64,000 nucleotides of DNA from the NCBI RefSeq assembly GCF_044360475.1, contig NZ_CP043494.1, forward strand, positions 13,153,193-13,217,192. The letters are read 5' to 3'. Shown in pieces: positions 7,967-17,015 of this stretch. The notes under the pieces were generated by a model, which was not told the origin of the DNA, made no database searches, and was given only the letters and a program-made list of their open reading frames with translations. The number at the start of each line of letters is the position of its first letter. Position 1 is the first letter of the stretch. The translations under genes were made by a program, and so were the position numbers. The DNA is from Archangium minus (lineage in GTDB: Bacteria; Myxococcota; Myxococcia; Myxococcales; Myxococcaceae).

Positions 7967-8299
7967 ATGATCACACTCCCCGAAGGCGCGACGATGAAGG
8001 ACTACCAGCGCTACATCCACGAGCTGGAGACGATGCACGGATGGCTGAAGGTAGACCTGGTGCACAACTGTTTCCTCATGGGAGAGGAGATGGGAGAGCT
8101 GTTCAAGGCGGTGCGCCGGTACAACAAGCTCTTTGACGAGGGCCAGAGCACGCCGACGGAGGAGGCGAAAGCGCACCTGGCGGAGGAGCTGGTGGATGTC
8201 TTCAACTACCTGTTGGCCATCTCGAATCGAGTCGGGGTGGACCTGGAGCAGGCGTTCCGGGACAAGAACGCGCGCAACCAGCAGCGCACGTGGAGCTGA
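7967..8299 (+). CDS. MazG-like nucleotide pyrophosphohydrolase
   Basis: 110 residues; GGGGAG lies directly before ATG 7967. It has the all-alpha NTP-pyrophosphatase signature: NCFLMGEEMGELFKAVRRY (E-x2-E), then HLAEELVDVFNYLLAISNRV (E-E-x2-D) and the closing DLEQAFRDKNARN. These acidic residues bind Mg2+ in the family, which hydrolyses NTPs to NMP and PPi, usually as house-cleaning of non-canonical nucleotides. It is a single MazG domain, shorter than the classical two-domain MazG. Its stop lies 4 nt from the stop of the convergent next gene. Confidence 0.85.
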   Translation: MITLPEGATMKDYQRYIHELETMHGWLKVDLVHNCFLMGEEMGELFKAVRRYNKLFDEGQSTPTEEAKAHLAEELVDVFNYLLAISNRVGVDLEQAFRDKNARNQQRTWS

Positions 8300-8303
8300 G
8301 TCC

Positions 8304-9551
8304 CTACCGTTGGAGCACGAGCACCTGACGAGCGCGCCCCGGGACGGAGCAATACAGCCGGAGGACGTCCGGGGCCTCCAGGGGCTCTGCCAGGGATTGG
8401 CACCAGCGAAGCAGCTCGAGAAGGAAGACGTCGTCCTCGAGCCGCCACCGCTCATCGGTGGAGACGCGGTGGCGGATGCGAGCCAGGGCGGCGGCGGAGA
8501 CGCCGAGCAGGGTGCTGGAGCGGGTGATGAAGTACAAGCGACGGAGGAACAACTCACCCACAGGCTCGCGCCGGAAGTGCCGGAAGGAGTCGCGAGTGAA
8601 GACGAAGCGCTCGCCGTCCTGTTCGTGCACGGCCTCACGGTCGAAGTGCCCGGAGCGGAAGTAACGGGTCCGGTACAACTGGGCGTCATAGTGCCCGGAG
8701 TCGCCCTTGAACCAAGACAGGTTCTCCTGACGACGACGGAAGCCGTGGGCCAGGTCATTGAGGTTGCGCTTCACCTCGACGAGCGCGAGCACCTCCACGG
8801 GCTGACCGGGGCGGAGCGGCTGACGGATGAGCAACTGATCGAGCTCGGTGCGAGCGGCCCCGAGACCCACACCGGTGAGCACGCGGAGACGCTCCGTGGC
8901 CCCGCTCCGCACCAGGTCAGGAACGATGGAGTGCCAGGTCAGGGCGAGGGCCTGCTGTTCAAAGGAGCCACTGGCGTTCCCGGAACGACGCCCCTGGTGC
9001 AGCAAGAGCTCGGCGAGCTCGGCCTCCGCGCGCTCCAGCCCGAGGAGCGAGCGAAGCCGCTGCCACTCCGCACGAAGGCGGAGCAACTCCTGACGCGGAG
9101 GGCTCGCCTGGATGAGCAGGGCCTGCTCGCGCTGAAGCACCTGCGCTCTGTCCTGAAAGGCGGCGAGCTTCCGCTGTAACCCCGGCTGCCTTTCCGGCTC
9201 GGCCCGACTCAGCGCCTCACTCAACCCGGCGATGGCCTTCCCCACCCGAGAAAGCTCCTCTTCCACCTGGAGAAGACGCGGGGCCTGGGGAGAGGCCTCG
9301 TCGGCGGCGGTGGCGCGACGAAGTGCCCGCTCCAGCGCGAGGAGCTCGGGATGGGCGCGCCGCAGGTCGCGGATGCGCACGCGCTGAGCGAAGGCGGGGT
9401 CCGACTCCCAGAAGGGTAGCTGTTGGGTGAGCCAGCGGCGGAAGCCCTCCAGGTCGAGGGCGCGGAGCTCAACAGCCTGATGAAGCAAGCGGCGCAGCTC
9501 GCGCGTCCCTCGGACCACGTGGAGAGCGGAGGAGGAGGGAGAGGAGCGCAT
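8304..9551 (-). CDS. Putative PD-(D/E)XK-fold protein with coiled-coil N-terminus
   Basis: 415 residues, soluble. Residues about 65-180 are rich in charged heptads (EEELSRVGKAIAGLSEALSR; RAEWQRLRSLLGLERAEAEL), suggesting a coiled coil. The C-terminal half contains a restriction-endonuclease-like core: SFEQQALALTW (E198), then ARTELDQLLI (E236, D238), then VEVLALVEVKRN (E259-V-K261), with a basic helix after it (LAHGFRRRQENLSWF). This order E ... D ... E-x-K is the PD-(D/E)XK active site. Function unknown; DNA processing is inferred only from the motif. Standing alone and convergent with the MazG gene, it has no obvious partner. Confidence 0.6.
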   Translation of the reverse strand: MRSSPSSSALHVVRGTRELRRLLHQAVELRALDLEGFRRWLTQQLPFWESDPAFAQRVRIRDLRRAHPELLALERALRRATAADEASPQAPRLLQVEEELSRVGKAIAGLSEALSRAEPERQPGLQRKLAAFQDRAQVLQREQALLIQASPPRQELLRLRAEWQRLRSLLGLERAEAELAELLLHQGRRSGNASGSFEQQALALTWHSIVPDLVRSGATERLRVLTGVGLGAARTELDQLLIRQPLRPGQPVEVLALVEVKRNLNDLAHGFRRRQENLSWFKGDSGHYDAQLYRTRYFRSGHFDREAVHEQDGERFVFTRDSFRHFRREPVGELFLRRLYFITRSSTLLGVSAAALARIRHRVSTDERWRLEDDVFLLELLRWCQSLAEPLEAPDVLRLYCSVPGRARQVLVLQR

Positions 9552-9651
9552 GCGCGAATCGGGAGGGTATCAGCCTCGTCGATGCGGAGCCTGTTTCCGA
9601 AGGTTCGCGCGGCGAAGCTGTCCTGGAGAGTACGGCCCCGGAGTTGACACG

Positions 9652-9697
9652 TCAGCGCCGGCTCGCTGACGCGCCGTCTTCGGCTCGCTGACGCGCC
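9652..9697. repeat. Short tandem repeat with embedded hairpin
   Basis: CGGCTCGCTGACGCGCC occurs at 9659-9675 and 9681-9697 (period 22). TCAGCG-CCGGCT-CGCTGA at 9652-9669 is a perfect inverted repeat. It lies between divergent genes. No function is apparent. Confidence 0.55.
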
Positions 9698-9789
9698 ACC
9701 CGCCCCCAGGCGCCTCACGTCCTTGCGGGCTGGCCGTGGGAGGGGCATGTGCATCCTCCCGTGGTGTAAGGATTGCTATAAGGGAGGGT

Positions 9790-10281
9790 ATGACTCGTAA
9801 CATACCGACCCTGTCTTTGCTGTCCTTCCTGTTCCTGTTGTCCACGGGCTGCGCGCATATGGACCATGCGCAGGACGAAATGGAAATCCGCCAGCTCGTG
9901 GCGGTTCAAACCGAGGCGTGGAACCGAGGGGACGCGACGGCGTGGTCCAAGGACTTCACTCCGGAGGCGGACTTCACCAACATCGTGGGGAGCGTCTTCG
10001 ACGGCCGCGAGCAGATTGAGCAGCGTCACGCGGCGATCTTCGCCACCATCTTCAAGGGCAGTCAGGCCAAGGTCACGGTGCGAAAGCTGGTGTTCCCCGA
10101 GCCAAACATCGCCGTGGTCGACACGGTCCACGAGGTGACGGAGCACGGCGGGCTGCCCCCGGGAGTGCAGAACACCGAGCCCGGGCTGCTGCGAACCCAG
10201 ATGAAGTACGTGATGAAGAAGACGGACGGGCAGTGGCAGATCCTCGCCGGCCACAACACGGACGTGAAGCCCGCGCGCTGA
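9790..10281 (+). CDS. SnoaL-like (SgcJ/EcaC, DUF4440) lipoprotein
   Basis: 163 residues; GGGAGG directly precedes ATG 9790. Signal peptide SLLSFLFLLSTGC with lipobox S-T-G-C, so it is probably lipid-anchored. The mature domain (EIRQLVAVQTEAWNRGDATA, FTPEADFTNIVGSVFDGREQ, LRTQMKYVMKKTDGQWQILA, GHNTD) is the NTF2-like cone typical of SgcJ/EcaC family proteins, which are usually annotated as oxidoreductases but rarely characterised. No partner gene is adjacent. Confidence 0.8.
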   Translation: MTRNIPTLSLLSFLFLLSTGCAHMDHAQDEMEIRQLVAVQTEAWNRGDATAWSKDFTPEADFTNIVGSVFDGREQIEQRHAAIFATIFKGSQAKVTVRKLVFPEPNIAVVDTVHEVTEHGGLPPGVQNTEPGLLRTQMKYVMKKTDGQWQILAGHNTDVKPAR

Positions 10282-10642
10282 GCCAGGACCCCCTCCCCGC
10301 TGACTGCTCTTTTCGAGCAGCTCACGCGGGGAGAGTCGCCGAGCGATTGTGCCCCAGTCGACACCTGAGCTGGATGGGGGGCACCAGGTCCAGTGGGTAT
10401 GTGGTGGAGTTCGGCAAGACGCTTTGGGGGGAACCTATGTCTGTCTTTCTATCGGGTGCATCACCGCCGAGAGGCTACGGTGGCAGGGAGAGATGAAGGT
10501 ACTCCCGCGGCGGCGTAAGGGTTCACGAGCAACCTCGTTCGAGCACCACCCGCCACGCAGCATCCGCATGCGGTGACGCGTCCCTTTCAGCGCTCTGACA
10601 CGTCAACTTCGCTCGTTCGCCCCATCCCAACAGGAGGTAGCA
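10282..10642. other. Intergenic region before the flavoprotein oxidase
   Basis: About 360 bp. It contains the hairpin at 10295-10331 and, just before the next gene, AGGAGG at 10632. Otherwise I see no gene-like frame or clear promoter. Confidence 0.4.
10295..10331 (+). terminator. Extended hairpin after the SnoaL-like gene
   Basis: An outer stem CCCCGC (10295-10300) / GCGGGG (10326-10331) encloses a perfect inner stem CTGCTC-TTTTC-GAGCAG (10304-10320). It starts 13 nt after the stop codon. No U-tract follows, so it is either a weak terminator or a 3'-end stabiliser. Confidence 0.5.
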
Positions 10643-12595
10643 ATGACTGTCGCACGAGAACTCTCGCCGCAGTTCCTCTCCATCCAGCATGATCCGCTGA
10701 CGGGGCTCTATCACCCCAAGAGTGAGGCGGACATCGTCCAGCTCGTTCAGTATGCCCTCGCGAACAACTGCGCGGTCCGGGTGATCGGCGCAGGCCACTC
10801 CGTGAAGGAATCCATCCTGTCGGTGGCGCCGCGGGCCATCAACATGTCGCTGGATGAGTACAGGGAGGTCACCTTCAATAAGGACGGGACGGTCACGGTC
10901 CAGGCCGGGTGCTACCTGGGCCAGCACGCCCCCAAGCCCTGGGAGGACACGCTCTTCTACCACCTGGAGCAGAAGGGGCTGGCCGTGCCGGACATGGGAG
11001 GAATCACCCACCAGGCCGTGGGGGGATTCACCACCATGGGGTGTTCAGGTGGCTCGACCCAGTACGCCTATACCGAGAGCATTGTCGGACTCACCCTCGT
11101 GGATGGGCAGGGGCAGGTGCGTTCGTTCAGCCGAGGGAAGGACCCGGAGTTCGAGGCGGTGCTCGTCTCCATGGGACTGCTGGGCATCTTCTCCACCCTC
11201 ACCTTCAAACCCAACGAGCGCTTCGACATCATCGGGGACGAGACGTGCTACTCCCTGAGTGACGTCAACTGTCCCATCGACTTCTTCGGGCCGGGGGCGC
11301 CGGGCAAACCCTCGCTGGAGCAGTTCATGCGGCAGACGGAGTACACCCGTCTGCTGTGGTGGCCGCAGAAGGGGGCCGAGCGCATCGTCGTCTGGAAGGC
11401 CCAGCGCATGAAGGACGAGGATTATACCGGGTTGACGGGAGGCCCTGAGGACTTCAAACCCAAGCAATACCTGGAGTTCCCCGTCATCCTCGGGTCTCAA
11501 ATTCCGGCGCAGATTGCCGGGTCGTTGTTCTACCAGCTGTCCGCCGGTTGGCCGACGCTGATCCAATACATCCAGCCCGAGGGCTTGCGCCTCCTGGTCA
11601 AGGAGCTCATCGAGCTGACCTACGGGCCGTGCATCCTGCCCTTTGTGATCAACCTCTTCGCGCCCGTCTACACGGGGGACGCGCCGCCCCCTGTGACCTC
11701 CCTCCCGGAGGCGCCACAGGACATGTTCTCGGAGGAGGTCCGCGTCGTCGAGCTCGAGAGGAACACGGGGCGCACGGCCACGCTGAGTGCGGCGACGCAG
11801 GGCTCCGCGGGGCGGCGTGTGGCCGGAGGTCCGCTCCTCCGACTGCGGCACCCGGATGCCGCGAACTCGCTGGACTCGACCCGCGTCACGTCGCGCCCGA
11901 TCGATCTCTGGAAGGATGTGCTGGCCAGGATGCCGGACGCGAGCACCCACCTGCCCAGACTGCGGTCCCTGCTGAATGAGCATGGCCTGAAGCTGCCTCG
12001 CTACTACCACCTCCACGTCCCGAGCGACGCCCTGCGGGGCCTGCCGGCCGTGAATGAGACAGCGCCCCAGGAGCCCACGGGGAAGCAGAAGTTCTGGGAC
12101 TACTGGTACAGCAGCCTGCCGATGGACAACGACGTCTCCGACTTCTGGATGCCCACCGAGTTCACCGAGCTGTGGATCCCCATCGAGAAGACGCAAGAGG
12201 TGATGAACAAGCTGCGTGACTTCTATGAAAAGGGCGGGCTCGGGGCCACGGGCTCCTTTTCCTGCGAAATCTACGCGGCCAAGGCCGATGACCTCTGGCT
12301 GAGCCCCGCCTACAAGCAGGACGTGGTCCGCGTGGACGTGTTCTGGTTCCACGACCGCTTCCGGAGCGAGGCGGAGCTCAGGGCCTTCTATCAGCAGTAC
12401 TGGGACCTGCTGAAGGAGTATGACTTCCGTCCGCACTGGGCCAAGTACCTGCCGAACGGTGACATGGGGCCCGAGTACCTGGCGCAGCGCTACCCCCAGT
12501 GGAAGCAGTTCATGGAGCTGCGCGCACGAATGGATCCCCACCAGCTCTTCGTCACCGACTACTGGCGCGGCGCCCTCGGCATTCCCAAGACGTAG
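10643..12595 (+). CDS. FAD-binding sugar-lactone oxidase-like protein (VAO/ALO family)
   Basis: 650 residues, strong SD (AGGAGG). The N-terminus carries the VAO-type FAD domain: LVQYALANNCAVRVIGAGHS, then GLAVPDMGGITHQAVGGFTT and GCSGGSTQYAYTESIVG. The C-terminus has VRVDVFWFHD and RPHWAKYLP, the H-W-x-K signature of D-arabinono-1,4-lactone / L-gulono-1,4-lactone oxidases. An extra low-complexity insertion (about 355-430: SLPEAPQDMFSEEVRVVELE to RLRHPDAANSLDSTRVTSRP) makes it longer than typical family members. No signal peptide. Substrate uncertain. It converges with ppc. Confidence 0.82.
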   Translation: MTVARELSPQFLSIQHDPLTGLYHPKSEADIVQLVQYALANNCAVRVIGAGHSVKESILSVAPRAINMSLDEYREVTFNKDGTVTVQAGCYLGQHAPKPWEDTLFYHLEQKGLAVPDMGGITHQAVGGFTTMGCSGGSTQYAYTESIVGLTLVDGQGQVRSFSRGKDPEFEAVLVSMGLLGIFSTLTFKPNERFDIIGDETCYSLSDVNCPIDFFGPGAPGKPSLEQFMRQTEYTRLLWWPQKGAERIVVWKAQRMKDEDYTGLTGGPEDFKPKQYLEFPVILGSQIPAQIAGSLFYQLSAGWPTLIQYIQPEGLRLLVKELIELTYGPCILPFVINLFAPVYTGDAPPPVTSLPEAPQDMFSEEVRVVELERNTGRTATLSAATQGSAGRRVAGGPLLRLRHPDAANSLDSTRVTSRPIDLWKDVLARMPDASTHLPRLRSLLNEHGLKLPRYYHLHVPSDALRGLPAVNETAPQEPTGKQKFWDYWYSSLPMDNDVSDFWMPTEFTELWIPIEKTQEVMNKLRDFYEKGGLGATGSFSCEIYAAKADDLWLSPAYKQDVVRVDVFWFHDRFRSEAELRAFYQQYWDLLKEYDFRPHWAKYLPNGDMGPEYLAQRYPQWKQFMELRARMDPHQLFVTDYWRGALGIPKT

Positions 12596-12650
12596 GGATA
12601 GCTCGAGCCAAGACACACAGCGAAAGCGCCAGTGGAGTGTTGTGCATGCT

Positions 12651-12671
12651 CCCTCTCCCTCTGGGAGAGGG
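12651..12671. repeat. REP-like hairpin, copy 3
   Basis: CCCTCTCCC-TCT-GGGAGAGGG, same stem and loop as copy 1, between the convergent oxidase and ppc genes. It lacks the GGGTGAGGGT tail of the other two copies. Confidence 0.65.
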
Positions 12672-12712
12672 GACATCCACCGATGGGATGGGACGCGTGA
12701 AGCCGCGCCCCC

Positions 12713-15475
12713 TCACCCAGTGGTCCGCAGGCCTCCGGCAATCGCATTGACCGTGAGCAGGAGCCGCGGAAGCAGGTGATCGCCCTGACCATCCGCCTTG
12801 CGCTGCGCGCGCCAGGTGCGCAGCAGCTCAATCTGCTGTCGGTGCAGCACGCGCAGCCACGGCTGACGCAGGCTCAATGCCCGGTGGATGTGAGGCCGGC
12901 GCTCCTCCAGGGGCGCGCCCCAGAGGGCCTCCAGCATGCGCCGGGTCCGCGCATACTCGTCCCGAATCATCCCCATCACCTGCTCACGGATGGCGCCATC
13001 CTCGACCAGGCCCGCGTACGCCTCCATCACCTCCGCGTCCGCCGAGAGGATCGTCGTACTGACATTGGTGAGCACATACTTGCTCGGGTACCAATCCAGC
13101 CCCTGGGACTTCAGCAGGGCGAACGCCTCGGGCTGCTCGCGCTGCAAGGCCTCCAGGGCGCTGCCCACGCCGTACCAGCCGGAGAGGAAGAAGCGCGACT
13201 GGCTCCAGCTAAAGACCCACGGAATCGCGCGGAGATCCGCCAGGGTGCGCTGGCCGGTGCGCCGCGCCGGACGAGAGCCAATCTTGCTGGACTCAATCAC
13301 ATCAATGGGCGTCGCCTGGGCGAAGAAGGTGATGAAGCCCGGGTGCCGCACCAGCGCCTCGTAGGCGCGTCGGCTCGTCTCCGCCAGGCCATCCAGGTGC
13401 GGCTCAAGGGGGTGGGCACGCTGCTCGCGCTGCCGGGCCAGGAGCGCGGCCTCGGTGGCGCCCGCCAGGAGCAGCTCCAGGTTGTACACGGCGCTGATGA
13501 GGTTGGCGTACTTCTGGGAGATCGTCTCTCCCTGCTCCGTCATGCGCAGGTCGCCCTGGAACGAGGAGGGCGGCAGCGCGCTGAGGAAGCGATGGGTGGG
13601 GCCGGCGCCACGGCTGATGGTGCCGCCGCGACCATGGAAGAAGCGGATGCGCACCCCGCTGCGCTGGCCCACGGCCGCGAGCGCCTCCTGGGCGCGATAC
13701 AGCCCCCACTGGCTGGCCAGGATGCCCCCGTCCTTGTTGCTGTCGCTGTAACCAATCATCACCTGCTGCACCGGGTGCGCGGCGCCCGAGGCCTTCTGCT
13801 GCCAGGCCAGGCTGCGCTTCGTCATCGGGTGCTCCAGGAAGGCGGAGAGGATGCCCGGGCTGTGCTTCAGGTCGTCGATGGTCTCGAAGAGGGGAACCAC
13901 GGGCAGGTGACACACCAGCCCCTCGGGGGTCTGCGAGGCCAGCCCCGCCTCGCGCGCCAGCAGGTAGACGACGAGCAGATCCGACAGGCTGCGCGTCATG
14001 CTGACAATCAATGCACCCAGCCCGGCGGAGCCATGGGCGCGCAGGTGCTCCGCCACCACGCGGAAGCACCCGAGCACCGCATCCGCCTGGGGGCCGATGG
14101 GCACGCCCGTCAGCGCGAACGGGCGGGGCGAGGCCAGCTCGCGCTCGAGGAAGGCCAGACGCCGAGCCTCGTCCCACTCGGCGAAGTCCTTCCCCTCCAG
14201 GCCGGCCGCCACGAGCAGCTCGCCCACGGCCAGGTCGTGGAACCGGCTGTTCTGCCGGATGTCCAGGGCCGCCAGGTGGAAGCCAAAGGAGCGCACCATG
14301 CGCAGAAGGGGGAGCACCTCGCTCTCGGCCAGCCGGCCCGCGCCGATGGACACCAGCGACGTGTGCAGCAGGTCCAGGTCCGAGGCCAGCTCGGAGGCCT
14401 CGCGGTAGCGGCCCGGCGCATCCTCGAGCCGGACGGCCTCCGCGTGGCTCATGTCCACCGGCAGCCGAGCCACCATCAGGTTGAGGAGCTGCCGCCAGGG
14501 CTCGTCCGGGTTGCGCCGGACGGCCTGCTGCCCGCGCTCGCCCAGCGGCTCCGCCAGCTCGGAGATACGGGCCTCCAGCGCCGGGGGCACGGGCTGCAAC
14601 CGGCCGGAGAGGCTCAACCGGGCGCTCAGCCCCGTCAGCCGCTGATGGAGCAGGGTGAGCGCATTCAGGCGCAGCTCGCCGAGCGTGTGGCGAGTCACGT
14701 CCGCGGTGACGAACGGGTGCCCGTCCCGGTCTCCGCCCACCCAGTCGCCGAAGACCAGGAGCGGCAGACGCTGGGAGTCGCGCAGCAGCTCGGGCTCGAA
14801 GCCCTCCGCGGCCCAGGCCTGGAGCAGCCGTCGATCCAACACGGGGAGCGCTTCAGGGAAGACATTGCGCAGGTAGTGGATGACATTGCGCAGCTCGGAG
14901 AGCACGTCTGGCTTCTCGAGGAAGAGCTCCCCGGTGCGCCACACCAGCTCCAGCACGCGCTTGATCTCCTCGCGGATGGCCTGCTGCTCCAGCGGAGTCC
15001 ACATCTGGTTCTCGCGCTTGACGAGCAGCAGGTAGAGCGCGCGGTGGTGCACGAGCACGCTGGCGCGCTTCACCTCGGTGGGGTGAGCGGTGAGGACGGG
15101 CTCGACGCGCACCTGGGCGAGCACCTCGGCGATCTGCCGCGCCCCCAGGCCGCGCTCCTTCAGGTGATGCAGCACGTGGCCCCACAGCCCTGGCTCGGAG
15201 GCCACGCCCTCGGCGGCCTCTTTGACCCGGCGCTGCTGGACGGCCGTGTTCTCCTCGGCGATGTTGAGGAGGTGGAAGGCCAGGGAGTAGGCCTGGACCA
15301 TGCGCTCGGGCAGGCTCCCCGGCGTGGCCTGCCCGCCACCGGGCCGGGACAGGTGCCGCGCGACCTCCCGCTCGCCTAGCTCCTCCAGCACCTCCCGGAA
15401 GCAGTCGAGCAGGAAGTCCAGGTCACGCTCCACCCTCTGCGGGAGAGCTATCGATGAGGCGGGAGAAGCATTCAC
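12713..15475 (-). CDS. ppc: Phosphoenolpyruvate carboxylase
   Basis: 920 residues from GTG 15475, which has AAGGAG about 11 nt upstream; an ATG at 15517 would precede that SD. It catalyses PEP + bicarbonate to oxaloacetate, the anaplerotic feed to the TCA cycle. The family signatures are complete: VLTAHPTEVKRASV (catalytic His), GYSDSNKDGG, and FHGRGGTISRGAGPTHRFL. The C-terminus ends in GGLRTTG, close to the family's terminal x-N-T-G that closes the allosteric site. Monocistronic by context; it converges with the flavoprotein oxidase. Confidence 0.96.
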   Translation of the reverse strand: MNASPASSIALPQRVERDLDFLLDCFREVLEELGEREVARHLSRPGGGQATPGSLPERMVQAYSLAFHLLNIAEENTAVQQRRVKEAAEGVASEPGLWGHVLHHLKERGLGARQIAEVLAQVRVEPVLTAHPTEVKRASVLVHHRALYLLLVKRENQMWTPLEQQAIREEIKRVLELVWRTGELFLEKPDVLSELRNVIHYLRNVFPEALPVLDRRLLQAWAAEGFEPELLRDSQRLPLLVFGDWVGGDRDGHPFVTADVTRHTLGELRLNALTLLHQRLTGLSARLSLSGRLQPVPPALEARISELAEPLGERGQQAVRRNPDEPWRQLLNLMVARLPVDMSHAEAVRLEDAPGRYREASELASDLDLLHTSLVSIGAGRLAESEVLPLLRMVRSFGFHLAALDIRQNSRFHDLAVGELLVAAGLEGKDFAEWDEARRLAFLERELASPRPFALTGVPIGPQADAVLGCFRVVAEHLRAHGSAGLGALIVSMTRSLSDLLVVYLLAREAGLASQTPEGLVCHLPVVPLFETIDDLKHSPGILSAFLEHPMTKRSLAWQQKASGAAHPVQQVMIGYSDSNKDGGILASQWGLYRAQEALAAVGQRSGVRIRFFHGRGGTISRGAGPTHRFLSALPPSSFQGDLRMTEQGETISQKYANLISAVYNLELLLAGATEAALLARQREQRAHPLEPHLDGLAETSRRAYEALVRHPGFITFFAQATPIDVIESSKIGSRPARRTGQRTLADLRAIPWVFSWSQSRFFLSGWYGVGSALEALQREQPEAFALLKSQGLDWYPSKYVLTNVSTTILSADAEVMEAYAGLVEDGAIREQVMGMIRDEYARTRRMLEALWGAPLEERRPHIHRALSLRQPWLRVLHRQQIELLRTWRAQRKADGQGDHLLPRLLLTVNAIAGGLRTTG

Positions 15476-15604
15476 GAGCCGAGTTCTCCTTGTCAGACCC
15501 GAACATGCGCACGGCATGCCCGGCGTCTTTCTAACTGGAGGACTCCCAGGCGACCAGGGTGGCGAGCGCCAAATGGGTTGCTACCTTCAAGCCGTGGACA
15601 CAGC

Positions 15605-16288
15605 TCAGGCCCTGCGGCCCGAGCCCTCTGCCCGCAGCCACGCCGCGAGACGCTCGGGCTCGGGGACATCCTTCAGAAGCACGCACATGTCACTGGGCAT
15701 GTCCTGCTCTCGAGGCCTGTACGTCACGACCACGGTCCCCACGCCGCGCCGCTGCTGGGAAGGGGAGACGTGGACCTGCACGTCCACCACGTCCGAGTAG
15801 TTCACGTGGAGCCGTTTCCCCAACCACCCACCGCCCTCGAATCGGGCGGCCTTGAAGCTCCACCGGAGCTCTCCGTTCCAGAAGAGCCTCACGCACTGCA
15901 CCGCCACCACCAGCAGGAGCACGCCGCCCAGGAACATCCGGAAGCGGGGGCCCCGGTCCCACTCCCAGGCGAGGATGAGCGCCGCGAAGAGCGGGGAGGA
16001 GAGGAACCCGCTGAGCCGGCGGCGCAGGAGGGCCTGGCCCTGGACCTCGAAGGGAGGCTCCAGGGTCTCGGCCAGCCGAGGCGGCGCGCTCGAGGTCTTC
16101 TCTTTCGCCAGTTCCTCCAGCACAAGGCGGAGCCAGACCCGCTCGGCCTGGAGTTGCTCGAGTCGTGCCCGCAGCCTGGCGTTCTCTCCGGAAAGCGGCC
16201 CTTGCGCGCGCTGCTCGGTGCGCAGTGCGTCCTGGACCTCGTCCAAGGCCTGGAGGATGGCGGGCTCAACCTGGCGCTCAGCCGGCAC
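15605..16288 (-). CDS. Membrane protein with coiled-coil and PH-like domain (paralogue 1)
   Basis: 227 residues from GTG 16288, overlapping the upstream gene's stop by 11 nt, so translation is probably coupled. The N-terminal coiled coil (LRTEQRAQGPLSGENARLRA, LEQLQAERVWLRLVLEELAK) is followed by a hydrophobic hairpin (SSPLFAALILAWEW; MFLGGVLLLVVAVQCVRLFW). The C-terminal beta-rich domain (SFKAARFEGGGW, RLHVNYSDVVDVQVHVS, GTVVVTYRP) looks like a bacterial PH domain, ending EPERLAAWLRAEG. It is a diverged paralogue of the next gene upstream. Function unknown. Confidence 0.7.
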   Translation of the reverse strand: MPAERQVEPAILQALDEVQDALRTEQRAQGPLSGENARLRARLEQLQAERVWLRLVLEELAKEKTSSAPPRLAETLEPPFEVQGQALLRRRLSGFLSSPLFAALILAWEWDRGPRFRMFLGGVLLLVVAVQCVRLFWNGELRWSFKAARFEGGGWLGKRLHVNYSDVVDVQVHVSPSQQRRGVGTVVVTYRPREQDMPSDMCVLLKDVPEPERLAAWLRAEGSGRRA

Positions 16289-17015
16289 GGTCCACCCCCT
16301 TCCCGGTGGGGGCCCGAGCCCGGAGCCACTCGGCGAGGCGCTCCGGCTCATCGAGCACGTCTATGTCGACCGTCTGGCTCGGCGCCGCCATCCCCTCGGA
16401 GGACGTCATCTCCTCGGAGGACCAGGTCACTCGGATGGAGCCAAAACCAAAGAGCCGCTGGAGCCAGCCCCGCTGCACCTCCACCCTCCTGAGCTCCGAG
16501 TAGCGCACCCGGACGCGCGGCGTTCGCGCGTCGCAGTTGATGGACGAAAACCCCTCCGCCCCGAAGCTCCAGGTGGGCGCATCATCATCCTCGGGCCCCT
16601 GCAGGAACAGGGCGCTCAAGAGCAGGTGCAGGAGCACGAATCCCCCCAGCACCGTCACGCGCCCGACCCAGCCAGAGAGGCAGAGATAGCCGAGATAGAG
16701 CGGGAGCTTCGGCATCGCCAGGAGCGCGAAGCGCAGCCGCCCGTACAGCGTCCGGCGCGAGGGCAACACGAAGAAGGGTGGCACGAGCTGCCCGGGCAGG
16801 GAGGAGGCGGGGCGCTCGGCTTCGGCGTGGACCGCATCCATCTGTTGGCGCAACCCCCAGATCTCCTGCTCCAACCGAGCCACCTCGGCGGCCAGCTCGG
16901 CGTTCTCGCGAGGCAAGGCCTCGCGCCGCTGACGAACAGCCCGCAGGTCCTCCTGCAACCGCTCCAGCGCATCCCGCTGCGAGCCCCCCTGAACGGCACG
17001 TGTCTCAAGCCTCAC
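16278..17015 (-). CDS. Membrane protein with coiled-coil and PH-like domain (paralogue 2)
   Basis: 245 residues from GTG 17015 (the frame continues upstream into AT-richer non-coding-looking sequence). Same architecture as its downstream neighbour: coiled coil (LERLQEDLRAVRQRREALPR, ENAELAAEVARLEQEIWGLR), two membrane segments (FALLAMPKLPLYLGYLCLSG; VTVLGGFVLLHLLLSALFLQ), then a beta-rich domain (SFGAEGFSSINCDARTPRVR, RYSELRRVEVQRGWL, FGSIRVTWSSEEM) and the shared ending DEPERLAEWLRA. The pair probably forms a two-gene operon and perhaps a heteromer. Function unknown. Confidence 0.7.
   Translation of the reverse strand: MRLETRAVQGGSQRDALERLQEDLRAVRQRREALPRENAELAAEVARLEQEIWGLRQQMDAVHAEAERPASSLPGQLVPPFFVLPSRRTLYGRLRFALLAMPKLPLYLGYLCLSGWVGRVTVLGGFVLLHLLLSALFLQGPEDDDAPTWSFGAEGFSSINCDARTPRVRVRYSELRRVEVQRGWLQRLFGFGSIRVTWSSEEMTSSEGMAAPSQTVDIDVLDEPERLAEWLRARAPTGKGVDRAG

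Noticed and set aside
12776..15379. 867-residue open frame on the plus strand
   Set aside because: Antisense shadow of ppc; GC-rich codon bias keeps the opposite strand open. The ppc motifs are on the minus strand.
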